A stretch of 64,000 nucleotides of DNA from the NCBI GenBank assembly GCA_934277615.1, contig CAKQUV010000005.1:37140-101139 (forward strand), read 5' to 3'. The notes below the pieces were generated by a model. That model was not told the origin of the DNA, ran no database searches, and saw nothing but the letters and a program-made list of their open reading frames with translations. Origin of the DNA: an uncultured Clostridia bacterium. GTDB lineage: Bacteria > Bacillota > Clostridia > Christensenellales > CAG-917. Both the position numbers and the translations under genes were made by a program. Shown here piece by piece: positions 15,962 to 24,650 of the stretch; position 1 is the first letter of the stretch, and every line of letters starts with the position of its first letter.

Positions 15962-15963
15962 AA

Positions 15964-16794
15964 ATGAGCGTTCCTTTCAAAGTGGATTTATCAAATAAAA
16001 TTGTGGCTATTACGGGCGCCGGCGGCGTTATTTGTTCGGAATTCGCACGCGCGCTTGCAGAATGCGGCGCAAAAGTCGCGCTCCTCGACATCAACTATGA
16101 CGCGGCAAACGCAGTGGCGGAGAAAATAGGCGACAATGCTTTTGCGCTCAAGTGCAATTGCCTTGACAAAGAGGACATTTTCAGAGCAAAAGCCGCAATC
16201 AACGCAAAGTGGGGAGCGGTGAATTTTCTCATCAACGGCGCAGGCGGAAACAATCCCAAAGCCACCACGGACAACGAGTATATGACTCCGACGACAGAGG
16301 GAGTAAAAGACTTCTTTGCGCTTGAAGAGAGCGGACTCAAATTTGTGTTTGATCTCAATATAACGTCTGCGTTTTTGGTTACGCAAGTGTTTGCGAAAGA
16401 TATGGTCAAGACGGGCGGAAACATCATCAACATCTCGTCCATGAACGCGTTTACACCGCTCACCAAAATCCCTGCGTACAGCGCGGCAAAGGCAGGTATA
16501 TCCAACTTTACGCAATGGTTGTCCGTGCACTTTGCGCCGTGCAATATCCGCTGCAACGCGATTGCTCCGGGATTTTTCGTAACCAATCAGAACAGAACGC
16601 TTTTGTTCAATCAAGACGGCACGCCGACTGCGAGAACAGGCAAAATCCTCAACGCTACGCCTATGCGTAAATTCGGCGAAATAAGCGACCTTATCGGCTG
16701 TCTGTTGTGGCTTGCAGACGACAAAGCGAGCGGCTTTGTAACGGGTGCGGTTATCACGGTTGACGGCGGTTTTTCCGCATACAGTGGGGTGTGA
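15964..16794 (+). CDS. SDR-type D-fructuronate reductase (mannonate oxidoreductase)
   Basis: A 276-residue short-chain dehydrogenase with TGAGGVICSEFA (nucleotide-binding, residues 17-28), NGAGGNNP, the catalytic Ser in ISSMNAF, the YSAAK tetrad motif, and a C-terminal GGFSAYSGV. Position between uxuA and the KDPG aldolase gene, and the SDR type used by Bacillus for the same step, make NAD(H)-dependent reduction of fructuronate to mannonate the best assignment. The reaction itself is inferred from context because SDR sequences alone do not fix the substrate. Confidence 0.82.
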   Translation: MSVPFKVDLSNKIVAITGAGGVICSEFARALAECGAKVALLDINYDAANAVAEKIGDNAFALKCNCLDKEDIFRAKAAINAKWGAVNFLINGAGGNNPKATTDNEYMTPTTEGVKDFFALEESGLKFVFDLNITSAFLVTQVFAKDMVKTGGNIINISSMNAFTPLTKIPAYSAAKAGISNFTQWLSVHFAPCNIRCNAIAPGFFVTNQNRTLLFNQDGTPTARTGKILNATPMRKFGEISDLIGCLLWLADDKASGFVTGAVITVDGGFSAYSGV

Positions 16795-16795
16795 T

Positions 16796-17371
16796 ATGAA
16801 ACAAGTTATTCCCGTAGTCGTAATCAACGACGCAAATGATACCGTCGATATCCTCTCCAAATTGAGAGAAGGCGGCATAAACTGCGCGGAAATCACGTTC
16901 CGTACCGCTTGCGCAAAAGAGGCTATCGAGATAGGAGTGAAGGCGTTTGAAGATATGAATATCGGCGCAGGCACGGTCATCAATCTCGAGCAGGCAAAAA
17001 GCGCGGTGGAAGCAGGCGCAAAGTTTATAGTGTCGCCCGGGTTTTCGGACGAAGTGGCGCGTTATTGCGTAGACAACGGCATTCCGTATTATCCCGGTTG
17101 CGTAACTCCCACCGAGATTATGCGCGCGCTCTCGTACGGACTTAATATAGTCAAGTTTTTCCCTGCAGGCGTGTATGGCGGACTAAAAGCGATGAAAGCG
17201 CTTGCCGCGCCGTTTCCGCAAATCAAATTTATTCCGACGGGCGGCGTTGACGCGAGCAACCTCAAAGAATATCTGGATTTTGACAAGGTGTACGCCGTCG
17301 GCGGTTCGTTTATGATGAAAGGCGATATTGTAGAAAATTGCAAGGAGATTGTAAGAATATGCGAGTTGTAA
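16796..17371 (+). CDS. eda: 2-dehydro-3-deoxyphosphogluconate (KDPG) aldolase
   Basis: A 191-residue class I aldolase that splits KDPG to pyruvate and glyceraldehyde-3-phosphate. EITFRT (Glu32, Arg36), GAGTV, SPGF and the Schiff-base lysine in VKFFPAG (Lys120) are present, then FIPTGGVD. The ATG at 16796 comes one base after the preceding stop; a longer in-frame start inside the SDR gene was rejected because the protein would begin with 17 unrelated residues. The end overlaps kdgK by 13 bases. Confidence 0.92.
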   Translation: MKQVIPVVVINDANDTVDILSKLREGGINCAEITFRTACAKEAIEIGVKAFEDMNIGAGTVINLEQAKSAVEAGAKFIVSPGFSDEVARYCVDNGIPYYPGCVTPTEIMRALSYGLNIVKFFPAGVYGGLKAMKALAAPFPQIKFIPTGGVDASNLKEYLDFDKVYAVGGSFMMKGDIVENCKEIVRICEL

Positions 17372-18378
17372 CTTTTGGCGAATTGATGTTGCGTTTGCAA
17401 CCCGAAAACTATTTGCGTTTCGTGCAAGCGGACAGGCTTGAATCCACCTTTGGCGGAGCGGAGGCAAACGTTGCCGTATCGCTTGCAAATTTCGGCGCGG
17501 ACGCGGTTTTCGTAAGCAAACTTCCGAAGCACGAGATAGGTCAGTGCGCAGTCAATTCTCTGCGCAAATTCGGCGTGGATACGTCGCTTGTGCAAAGAGG
17601 CGGCGACAGAGTGGGCATATACTACTGCGAAAAGGGCGCAAGCCAACGTCCGAGCAAGGTTATATACGACAGGGCAGGCAGCGCAATCGCAACGGCAATG
17701 CCCTCCGATTTCAATTGGGAAATTATATTCAGAAACGTGGAATGGTTCCACTTTACGGGCATTACGCCTGCGCTTAGCGACACGTTGGCAAGCATAGTTT
17801 TGCAAGCGGTCAAGAGCGCGAAAGATAAGGGAATCGCCGTGTCTTGCGACCTCAATTTCCGCAAAAAACTTTGGAGTAAGGAAAAAGCAAACGAGGTTAT
17901 GAGCGAGATTTGCAAGTACGTTGACGTGTGCATTGCGAACGAAGAGGACGCAAAAGACGTGTTCGGCATCGAGGCGGAAAACACGGATATCGAGGGTGGA
18001 AAACTCAACAAAGAAGGTTACGTTTCCGTGGCGAAACAACTCACCGACAAGTTTGGTTTCAAGGCGGTCGCAATCACTTTGAGAGAAAGTATCAACGCCA
18101 ACGACAACAATTGGTCGGGCATGCTTTATACGGGCGGTCAAGCGTTTTTCAGCAAGAAATACGACGTGCACATCGTGGACAGAGTGGGCGGCGGAGACAG
18201 TTTCGGCGCAGGCTTGATTTATTCGATGTTAAACGGCGAATATGCACAGGACGCAATAGAATTTGCGGTGGCTGCAAGTTGCCTAAAACATTCCGTCGAG
18301 GGCGATTACAACATGGTTTCCGTGGACGAAGTTAAAGCGATTGCAAACGGAAACGCAAGCGGAAGAGTGCAACGATAA
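17359..18378 (+). CDS. kdgK: 2-keto-3-deoxygluconate kinase (PfkB family)
   Basis: A 339-residue sugar kinase. It starts MRVVTFGELMLRL, has the FGGAEANVAVSLA PfkB signature 1 and VGGGDSFGAGLI with catalytic Asp280. These, plus the surrounding uxuA-eda genes, indicate phosphorylation of KDG to KDPG. AAGGAG precedes the internal ATG at 17359; the start lies inside the eda gene, so translation is coupled. Length matches bacterial KdgK. Confidence 0.9.
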   Translation: MRVVTFGELMLRLQPENYLRFVQADRLESTFGGAEANVAVSLANFGADAVFVSKLPKHEIGQCAVNSLRKFGVDTSLVQRGGDRVGIYYCEKGASQRPSKVIYDRAGSAIATAMPSDFNWEIIFRNVEWFHFTGITPALSDTLASIVLQAVKSAKDKGIAVSCDLNFRKKLWSKEKANEVMSEICKYVDVCIANEEDAKDVFGIEAENTDIEGGKLNKEGYVSVAKQLTDKFGFKAVAITLRESINANDNNWSGMLYTGGQAFFSKKYDVHIVDRVGGGDSFGAGLIYSMLNGEYAQDAIEFAVAASCLKHSVEGDYNMVSVDEVKAIANGNASGRVQR

Positions 18379-18424
18379 GCAATATGCGTTGTCGTTTTTA
18401 TAAATAACAAAGAGGTTGATATTT

Positions 18425-19345
18425 ATGGGCAAAATTACAATATCCGGGTTTTATGATGAGATAAGCGGCAAATTAAGTACCCAAATCGGCGTTTTGCACG
18501 AATTGGGCGAAACTTATATGTGTCCTAGAAACGTGGACGGAAAGAATATTGCCGACTACACTCTCGAAGAGTTCAAAGAAAAGATTTACCCCGTTCTCAA
18601 AAAGGAAGACGTGCGCTTTTCTTCCATCGGTTCGCCGATAGGAAAGGTGGGTATAGACGACGAGGAAGGCTGGGAAAAGCAAAAGAAACAACTTGCCGAA
18701 CTCGTCAAAATCGCTCGGATTATGGAGTGCAAATACATCCGTGTATTCTCATTCTTTTACGGCGACAAAGCGCCTGAGGAATGCTCTGAAAAAGTCGTTG
18801 CAAGGCTCAGAGAGATGCTTGCAATCGTCAAGGGCAGCGGCGTGAAACTTCTGCACGAGAACGAGAAAAAAGTGTACGGCGACGTGCCGCAAAGAGTGCT
18901 TGAAATATATCGCGCCATAAACGACGAGGACTTTGTGTTGTGCTTTGACGCAAGCAACTACGTGCAATGCGACGTAAATCCCAAAGAGGCTTTCGTTATG
19001 CTCAAAGACTACGTGGTCTATTACCATATCAAAGACTGCTCCAAATACAAAGTGGAAGTGCCTGTCGGTACGGGCGAGGGATGCTATACGTACATTTTGA
19101 GCCAACTCAAAGAGCGAGGATACGAAGGTTTTATGACGCTCGAGCCGCATACTTTCAAGTACGCGATTATGAAACCGCTGGTGTATTTCGTGCCGTTTGT
19201 AAAATTCGGTATGAAAAACTATTTCAAGGCGTTCAGACTCATCGATAAGAAGATGGGCAGAAATTATTTTGCTTGCGCATCGAGAAAACAGGTTTTCTTG
19301 TGGCAATACAACAATCTTAAAAAATTACTCGCAGAGGTGAAATGA
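18425..19345 (+). CDS. Sugar phosphate isomerase/epimerase-like TIM barrel
   Basis: A 306-residue protein of the xylose-isomerase/AP-endonuclease-2 fold: ISGFYDEISG start, LHENEKKVYGDVPQRV, CFDASNYVQC, and HIKDC near residue 200, with metal ligands Glu/Asp/His in the usual places. Such proteins isomerise or epimerise sugars, or act as keto-inositol enzymes. It is co-oriented with and overlaps the next Gfo/Idh gene by 4 bases, a common pairing in secondary sugar catabolism. Substrate not determined. Start chosen at the ATG 9 bases after AGAGG. Confidence 0.78.
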   Translation: MGKITISGFYDEISGKLSTQIGVLHELGETYMCPRNVDGKNIADYTLEEFKEKIYPVLKKEDVRFSSIGSPIGKVGIDDEEGWEKQKKQLAELVKIARIMECKYIRVFSFFYGDKAPEECSEKVVARLREMLAIVKGSGVKLLHENEKKVYGDVPQRVLEIYRAINDEDFVLCFDASNYVQCDVNPKEAFVMLKDYVVYYHIKDCSKYKVEVPVGTGEGCYTYILSQLKERGYEGFMTLEPHTFKYAIMKPLVYFVPFVKFGMKNYFKAFRLIDKKMGRNYFACASRKQVFLWQYNNLKKLLAEVK

Positions 19346-20724
19346 TGGATAAGAAAGAAGTCAGATACGGCATTGTCGGTATAGGCAAGCAAGGCACGTT
19401 CTATACCAAGATATTTACCAAGCTCGGCGGACTCGTCAAGGGCGCAAAACTCACCGCAGTGTGCGATATATCACCCGAAAGACGTAAATACGCGGAGGAA
19501 AAACTAAAAGGCGTCAAAGTTTTTGACAATTACCAAGATATGTTCAAGTCGGGGCTTATCGACGTCGTCATGGTGGAAACTCCGCATTACTTCCATCCGC
19601 AAATCGCTATGGACGCAATGAAAGCGGGGCTCAACGTGCTTTGCGACAAGCCCGCAGGCGTTTATACCAAGCAAGTCAAAGAGATGAACGAAGAGGCGAA
19701 AAAACACCCCGAGCTTTTGTTCGGAATGATGTTCAATCAGCGTACGAATCCGCTTTACATCAAGGCAAAAGAGATTATCGACAGCGGTCGCCTAGGCAAA
19801 CTTACGAGAATTGTGTGGATTATCACCAACTGGTATCGTCCGCGCGCATACTATGCGCAAGGCGGTTGGCGCGGCACGTGGTGGGGCGAAGGCGGCGGCG
19901 TTCTGCTCAATCAATGCCCTCATCAACTCGACCTATTCACCTGGCTTGCAGGACTTCCCGTGAGCGTTACGGCGACGGCGTCCACTGTGGGGCGCGATAT
20001 CAGCGTTGAAAACGACGTTACGGCATATTGCAAGTTTGCAAACGGCGCAACTGGCGTGTTTATCACCTCAACTCACGACGCTCCCGGCACGAATCGCCTT
20101 GAAATCACGGGCGAGGGCGGCAAAATCGTCATCGAAAAAGGCAAACTCACCTTTACGGAAAATAAGGAAATGGAGCCGGTGTTCTCGGAGCATAACACCG
20201 TGTTTATGGGCAAACCCAAGACCAAAAAATACAAATATCGTGGAATTTGCCACTATCTCAACTTCACGAAGTATCCGCCGCAACACATCGGCATCATCAA
20301 GAATTACACCGATTATTTGCTCAAAAAGACGGACAAATTTACCGCTCCGGGCGAGCAAGGCATAATCGGTTTGACCTTCTCAAATGCAATCCACCTTGCA
20401 AGCTGGACGCATAAGGAAGTGCAGATTCCCTTCGGCGAGGACTTGTATATCGAGGAACTTGAAAAGAGGAAGAAAGAGGAGGCGCAAGGCGCCGACCGCA
20501 CCCGCGTCGCGTGTCCCCCTGCGGAGCAGTTCCGTGGGTTCCCTCAAACGAAGTGCGGAGGGGGAACGGAATATGGGCGCGACGCGTTAAGCGACACATT
20601 CGGTGAATGTGTCGTAGCCAAAGCGAACGAGGCGGATTGCGGTGCGCAAACGCCGAAGTCCAAACACCGTGAGGAAGGGGGAAACTTACATTTAATTGTA
20701 AGTAAATTAAAAAATAATAAATAA
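19342..20724 (+). CDS. Gfo/Idh/MocA oxidoreductase with repeat-encoded C-terminus
   Basis: A 460-residue open frame. Residues 1 to about 379 are a normal Gfo/Idh/MocA enzyme: GIVGIGKQGTFYTKIF, CDISPERR, CDKPAG (usual EKP position), and GGWRGTWWGEGGGVLLNQCPHQLDLFTWLAG. From about residue 380 (base 20481) the reading frame runs into dispersed repeat copy 2 and adds about 81 residues (GADRTRV..., GRDALSDTFGECVVAKANEA, QTPKSKH). The core ends at the usual family length, so the tail is almost certainly an insertion-derived extension. Whether it is tolerated or impairs the enzyme is unknown. Confidence 0.83.
   Translation: MMDKKEVRYGIVGIGKQGTFYTKIFTKLGGLVKGAKLTAVCDISPERRKYAEEKLKGVKVFDNYQDMFKSGLIDVVMVETPHYFHPQIAMDAMKAGLNVLCDKPAGVYTKQVKEMNEEAKKHPELLFGMMFNQRTNPLYIKAKEIIDSGRLGKLTRIVWIITNWYRPRAYYAQGGWRGTWWGEGGGVLLNQCPHQLDLFTWLAGLPVSVTATASTVGRDISVENDVTAYCKFANGATGVFITSTHDAPGTNRLEITGEGGKIVIEKGKLTFTENKEMEPVFSEHNTVFMGKPKTKKYKYRGICHYLNFTKYPPQHIGIIKNYTDYLLKKTDKFTAPGEQGIIGLTFSNAIHLASWTHKEVQIPFGEDLYIEELEKRKKEEAQGADRTRVACPPAEQFRGFPQTKCGGGTEYGRDALSDTFGECVVAKANEADCGAQTPKSKHREEGGNLHLIVSKLKNNK
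20481..20698 (+). repeat. Dispersed palindrome-rich repeat, copy 2 (inside a gene end)
   Basis: About 218 bases, shorter than copy 1 and in opposite orientation. It starts at ggcgcaaggcgcc and ends at gccgaagtccaaacaccg; the middle gcgattg hairpin block is missing. An AT-rich run (aaataataaataataaata) follows. It supplies the last 81 codons of the oxidoreductase. Confidence 0.85.
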
Positions 20725-20758
20725 TAAATAACAAAACAATATAGAAAAGGGTGATATT

Positions 20759-22441
20759 ATGAGCGATACTCAAAACGTCGCGCAAGCGACAGAGCAAAGT
20801 TTCATCTCGCGTACCAGCGGTCTCAAAACCAAAGACTATATCGGTTACGCTATGGGCGATACGGCATGCTGTCTTGTTTTCGGACTTGTTACGTCGTTCT
20901 TGCAAAAATTCTATACCGATATTTTCAGCCTTAGTCCGCTGTTTATTATGCTTATGTTTATAGGCGCGAGAATTTGGGACGCTATCAACGATCCCATTAT
21001 GGGCAGAATTTGCGATACGATCAAATTGTCCAAGTGGGGCAGATACCGTCCGTGGTTTTTGTGGGCGTCGGGTCCGTTGATTCTCTCAACGGTGCTTATG
21101 TTCATCAAATGGCCCGGGCTTACAGGCGAAGAAAACTATGTGGGCACTTGCATTTACGCAACGGTTACGTACGTTATGTTCGGTATGAGCTACACAATGC
21201 TCCAGATTCCGTACGGCGGTCTTGCATCGGTTGTTACGACGGACGAAAAAGAGCGTACAAAACTCTCCGTGTTCCGTTCAATCGGCGCAGGCGTGGGTAG
21301 TGTGCCTGCAGTGCTTATCGCGTCTTTCTGTTATAAGAAGGTCGGCATAAACAAGGAAACGGGCAGAGAAATCTCAGAAATGCAATACACGCCTATCATT
21401 ATAGGCGTTGCGATTGTGTCGGTGATTGCGCTCGTTATGCTTATCCTCGCTTTTGCGATGAACAAAGAAAGAGTCATCGCGCAGCCCAAAGCGAAGAGAG
21501 AAAAAGGCGAGTCGAGAGAGATTATCAAGAGCTTGTTCAAGAACAGAGCGTTCCTTGCGGTGAGCGTTGCAAGCATGCTTTTGCTTGCAGGTCAGATGTT
21601 TACGCAAAGTTTCTATCTCTACCTCTTTGACGACTATTTCGGAAAGCCGTGGATGAACCTTGTGTCAACCGTGTGCACTTATGCGCCGATGGTAATCTTT
21701 ATGTTCTTCACACCAAAGCTCGTTCGCAAATTCGGCAAGAAAGAACTTTGCGGCGTGGGTATGATTATTGCCGCTGTGGCAAACCTCGGAATGTTTGCTC
21801 TCCGTTCGGTCAATCCCAACATCTTGGCGTATTTGTTCCTCGTGCTTTGCTTTGCAAGCGGTTGCGGTCTTACGTTCATCATCTTACAAGTGTGGTCTAT
21901 GGCAACAGACGCAATCGACGATATTGAAATAAAGACTGGCAGACGCGACGACGGAACGTCCTATGCGTTCTTTATGTTCTTCAGAAAGCTCGGTCAAGTC
22001 ATCGCCGCAATCGCTGTCAACGGCGCATTGCTCGGCATGAATTACGACTACACGAAGGGCGCAATTCAAACATCCAAAAACCTCGGCATAATGTACGACA
22101 TGGCAACAATCATTCCTGCGGTGCTGTTCGGACTTATGGCTGTGGTGCTTCTCGTTTGGTATCCGCTTTCGAAGAAGAAAGTCGCAGAACTTCAAGTTGC
22201 CAAAGAGGAACACCTCAAAAACGCATTCGAGAGCAATTCCATTGCAATCGACAACGTCGAAGGCATTGAAAATCAAGGCGAATCTTGCGCAGAGCTCGAA
22301 GAGGAAGCGGCAGGCGAAACAGAGAACGACGAGATGCAAGTCCTTGAAGCAAACAACGAATTGCCCAAGTCGGAGCAAGAGACGCAAGATGACGCACAAA
22401 TCGCGCAAAACGACGATAATAATGACAAAACGGAGGAATAA
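20759..22441 (+). CDS. GPH-family sugar:cation symporter with acidic C-terminal tail
   Basis: A 560-residue transporter with about 12 helices. The GPH/MelB signature is clear: IWDAINDPIMGRICD followed by KWGRYRPWFLWAS. The family takes up glycosides, pentosides and hexuronides with Na+ or H+; here glucuronate or a glucuronide is the likely cargo given the neighbours. The last 85 residues form a hydrophilic acidic tail (EEEAAGETENDE..., DDNNDKTEE), longer than usual and reminiscent of the PotA tail. The ATG follows AAGGGTG. Confidence 0.88.
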   Translation: MSDTQNVAQATEQSFISRTSGLKTKDYIGYAMGDTACCLVFGLVTSFLQKFYTDIFSLSPLFIMLMFIGARIWDAINDPIMGRICDTIKLSKWGRYRPWFLWASGPLILSTVLMFIKWPGLTGEENYVGTCIYATVTYVMFGMSYTMLQIPYGGLASVVTTDEKERTKLSVFRSIGAGVGSVPAVLIASFCYKKVGINKETGREISEMQYTPIIIGVAIVSVIALVMLILAFAMNKERVIAQPKAKREKGESREIIKSLFKNRAFLAVSVASMLLLAGQMFTQSFYLYLFDDYFGKPWMNLVSTVCTYAPMVIFMFFTPKLVRKFGKKELCGVGMIIAAVANLGMFALRSVNPNILAYLFLVLCFASGCGLTFIILQVWSMATDAIDDIEIKTGRRDDGTSYAFFMFFRKLGQVIAAIAVNGALLGMNYDYTKGAIQTSKNLGIMYDMATIIPAVLFGLMAVVLLVWYPLSKKKVAELQVAKEEHLKNAFESNSIAIDNVEGIENQGESCAELEEEAAGETENDEMQVLEANNELPKSEQETQDDAQIAQNDDNNDKTEE

Positions 22442-22444
22442 AGT

Positions 22445-23191
22445 ATGAATTACGGTATTCAACTCTTTTCGTTGCGCAAGTATCTCAAAGACGAGCAAGG
22501 CTATGACGAAGTGTTTGCTCGTGCGAAAAAGATGGGCGCGCAAGTGGTGCAGTTGTCGGGCGGAAAACCTGTCAAGGCGGAGTATATCAAGGAGCTTGTA
22601 GACAAATACGATTTGCCCGTTTGCATAACTCACGACAAGTTCGATAGACTCCAAAACGACCTCGACGCGCTTGTTGCCGAGCATAAGATTTACGGTTGCG
22701 ACAATATGGGCATAGGCATGATGCCAAAGCAGTTCCGCACTGGAAAAATCGAGGATTTGGACAGATTTATCCGCTTTCTCAACGACACGGCGGAGCGCCT
22801 TGCAAAGGACGGTATGACCATTGCGTATCACAATCATTGGTTTGAGTTCGATACAATCGACGGCAAGGTTATCTACGATTATATGATTGAAAACACCGAT
22901 CCGAGAGTACAGTTTATACCCGATACGTATTGGATCAGGTTTACGGGCAACGACGTCGAAAAGTATCTTGAAAAACTTGACGGAAGAGTGAATACACTTC
23001 ACCTCAAAGACTATAAACACAAGATTTTCAGAGCGGTGGGCAAGGGTACGCTCGACTTTAAGAGCATACTTGCAACCGCCGAGAAGTGCGGCGTGAAAAA
23101 TGCCGTTATCGAACTCGATTTGTCGCCAAATCCGTACAAAAGTATGGTATTTGCGATGAATGCGTTAAAGGGGATTGTAAATGGAAACTAA
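22445..23191 (+). CDS. Sugar phosphate isomerase/epimerase-like TIM barrel
   Basis: A 248-residue TIM-barrel protein of the AP-endonuclease-2/IolE type: MNYGIQLFSLRKYL start, YHNHWFEFD with a metal-binding His, FIPDTYWI, and LHLKDYKHK. It lies 3 bases after the symporter and overlaps the esterase by 11 bases, so the three are one transcript. A role in isomerising a sugar released in the glucuronate locus is an inference. A second protein of this fold lies at 18425-19345, but the two are not close in sequence. Confidence 0.8.
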   Translation: MNYGIQLFSLRKYLKDEQGYDEVFARAKKMGAQVVQLSGGKPVKAEYIKELVDKYDLPVCITHDKFDRLQNDLDALVAEHKIYGCDNMGIGMMPKQFRTGKIEDLDRFIRFLNDTAERLAKDGMTIAYHNHWFEFDTIDGKVIYDYMIENTDPRVQFIPDTYWIRFTGNDVEKYLEKLDGRVNTLHLKDYKHKIFRAVGKGTLDFKSILATAEKCGVKNAVIELDLSPNPYKSMVFAMNALKGIVNGN

Positions 23192-24398
23192 AACCGTATC
23201 CACGCCTTGCGGAAATGTAATCGGACAAGTTACGCCATACGGAGCAACGTTCAGAGGCGTTGAGTATGCTAAGGCAAAAAGATTTGAAATGCCAAAAGAA
23301 GTTGAGGCATATTCGGGTGATTTCGACGCAACCGAGCAAGGCGTTTGCTGTCCGCAAATGCGCGCGTATTGGAACGAGGAACACAGATTTTATTATCAGG
23401 AATTCCGAAAAGGCAAGACTTTCAAATATAGCGAAGATTGCTTGATTTTGGATATCCATACTCCGGCCGACGCGCACGATTGCCCCGTTATCGTGTTTAT
23501 TCACGGCGGAAGTTTTACGGGCGGCAGCGTAAACGAAATGCAGTTTGACGGCTCGGCTTACACAAAGTGCGGCGTGATTTTTGTTGCGATAAACTATCGT
23601 CTTAACGTGTTCGGATTCTTTGCGGATGGCGAAAACTGCAAAGGCAATCTCGGGCTTTACGATCAATACACCGCAATCGAGTGGGTAAGACACAATATCG
23701 CAAGTTTCGGAGGAAATCCCGACAATATAACGCTTATGGGGCAGAGCGCAGGCGCAATGAGCATACAGACGCTTATTTGTTCGCCGCTGCTCAAAGGCAA
23801 AATCAAGGGCGCGATCATGCTCTCGGGCGGTGGAAAGAGGGGCGCAATGCTGCCGCTTTCAAAACCTAATACGAGATACTGGAAAAGGGTGGTCAAAGCA
23901 AGCGGCGCAAAGTCGTTTGATGAGTTTAAGACCATGCCGACAGAGAAAGTGTGGACGACGTGGAAAACCAAGTTCGCACTTGGAAAAGCGCTGTGCACAA
24001 AGCCTGTCATCGACGGAAATTTGGTCAAAGACGCGGAATATGCAACGGACGTGCCTATAATCTTCGGTACGGTCAAAAAAGATTTGCTGCCGCCAATTCT
24101 CAACCATATGGCACGAGCGTATGCGCGCGGTCAAAAGCGCAAGAGCGCACCGTGCTATGTGTTTTCGCTCACACATTTGCTGCCGCCGGACAATGCGTCT
24201 TTCCATTCCTGCGACCTTTGGTATGCGCTCGGCTCGCTTGGCAAATCGCTCCGTCCGTTCACGGCAGCGGATTATGCCTTGTCCGACGAGATGGTGGACA
24301 GATTTGCCGCTTTTGCAAAGACTCGCAATCCCAATGTTGACGGCAAAGCGCAATGGAAAACCTATTCTTCCAAGTCCGACATCAAAGTGTTTGAGTGA
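23181..24398 (+). CDS. Type B carboxylesterase
   Basis: A 405-residue alpha/beta hydrolase. The oxyanion hole HGGSFTGGS, nucleophile elbow GQSAG (Ser189) and upstream AIEWVRHNIASFGGNP match carboxylesterase type B/para-nitrobenzyl esterases. No signal peptide is visible, so it is probably cytoplasmic. It is shorter than the 480-500 residues usual in the family, mainly in the C-terminal half; the catalytic His is probably in SFHSCDLWYALG. In this operon it may remove acyl or methyl ester groups from imported glucuronides, which is an inference from context. Confidence 0.85.
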   Translation: METKTVSTPCGNVIGQVTPYGATFRGVEYAKAKRFEMPKEVEAYSGDFDATEQGVCCPQMRAYWNEEHRFYYQEFRKGKTFKYSEDCLILDIHTPADAHDCPVIVFIHGGSFTGGSVNEMQFDGSAYTKCGVIFVAINYRLNVFGFFADGENCKGNLGLYDQYTAIEWVRHNIASFGGNPDNITLMGQSAGAMSIQTLICSPLLKGKIKGAIMLSGGGKRGAMLPLSKPNTRYWKRVVKASGAKSFDEFKTMPTEKVWTTWKTKFALGKALCTKPVIDGNLVKDAEYATDVPIIFGTVKKDLLPPILNHMARAYARGQKRKSAPCYVFSLTHLLPPDNASFHSCDLWYALGSLGKSLRPFTAADYALSDEMVDRFAAFAKTRNPNVDGKAQWKTYSSKSDIKVFE

Positions 24399-24421
24399 AA
24401 ATAACGAGATTTTGAGATTAT

Positions 24422-24457
24422 ATAGCGAGCGCGTAACCTGCGTTCGCTATTTTTTTA
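24422..24457 (+). terminator. Terminator of the glucuronate operon
   Basis: Stem atagcgagcg (24422-24431) pairs with cgttcgctat (24441-24450), followed by seven T. Confidence 0.88.
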
Positions 24458-24477
24458 TCGCAGATGATTTGAAACAG

Positions 24478-24506
24478 TTGACAAAAATTTTTCATAACAC
24501 TATAAT
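24478..24506 (+). promoter_or_regulatory. Consensus promoter of tRNA-Arg
   Basis: TTGACA, 17 bp, TATAAT: a perfect match to the housekeeping consensus, 31 bases before the tRNA. Confidence 0.9.
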
Positions 24507-24536
24507 TACAATGCTTAAAGATGAAAGCAAGGTTAT

Positions 24537-24613
24537 GTAGCATTAGCCCAGCTGGATAGAGCGTCTGGCTACGGACCAGAAGGTCAGGGGTTCGAATCCC
24601 TTATGCTACGCCA
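24537..24613 (+). tRNA. tRNA-Arg (anticodon ACG)
   Basis: A 77-base cloverleaf: acceptor gtagcat/atgctac, D arm with agctggata, anticodon stem tctgg/ccaga with loop ctacgga (anticodon ACG), T arm agggg-ttcgaat-ccctt, encoded CCA. It reads CGN arginine codons after A34 deamination. Partial copies of its 3' half recur downstream. Confidence 0.97.
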
Positions 24614-24615
24614 CA

Positions 24616-24650
24616 AAAGCCCAACTCAAACGAGTTGGGTTTTTGTTTTG
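24616..24650 (+). terminator. Terminator of tRNA-Arg
   Basis: cccaactc-aaac-gagttggg followed by ttttt. An almost identical copy lies at 25149-25185. Confidence 0.88.
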
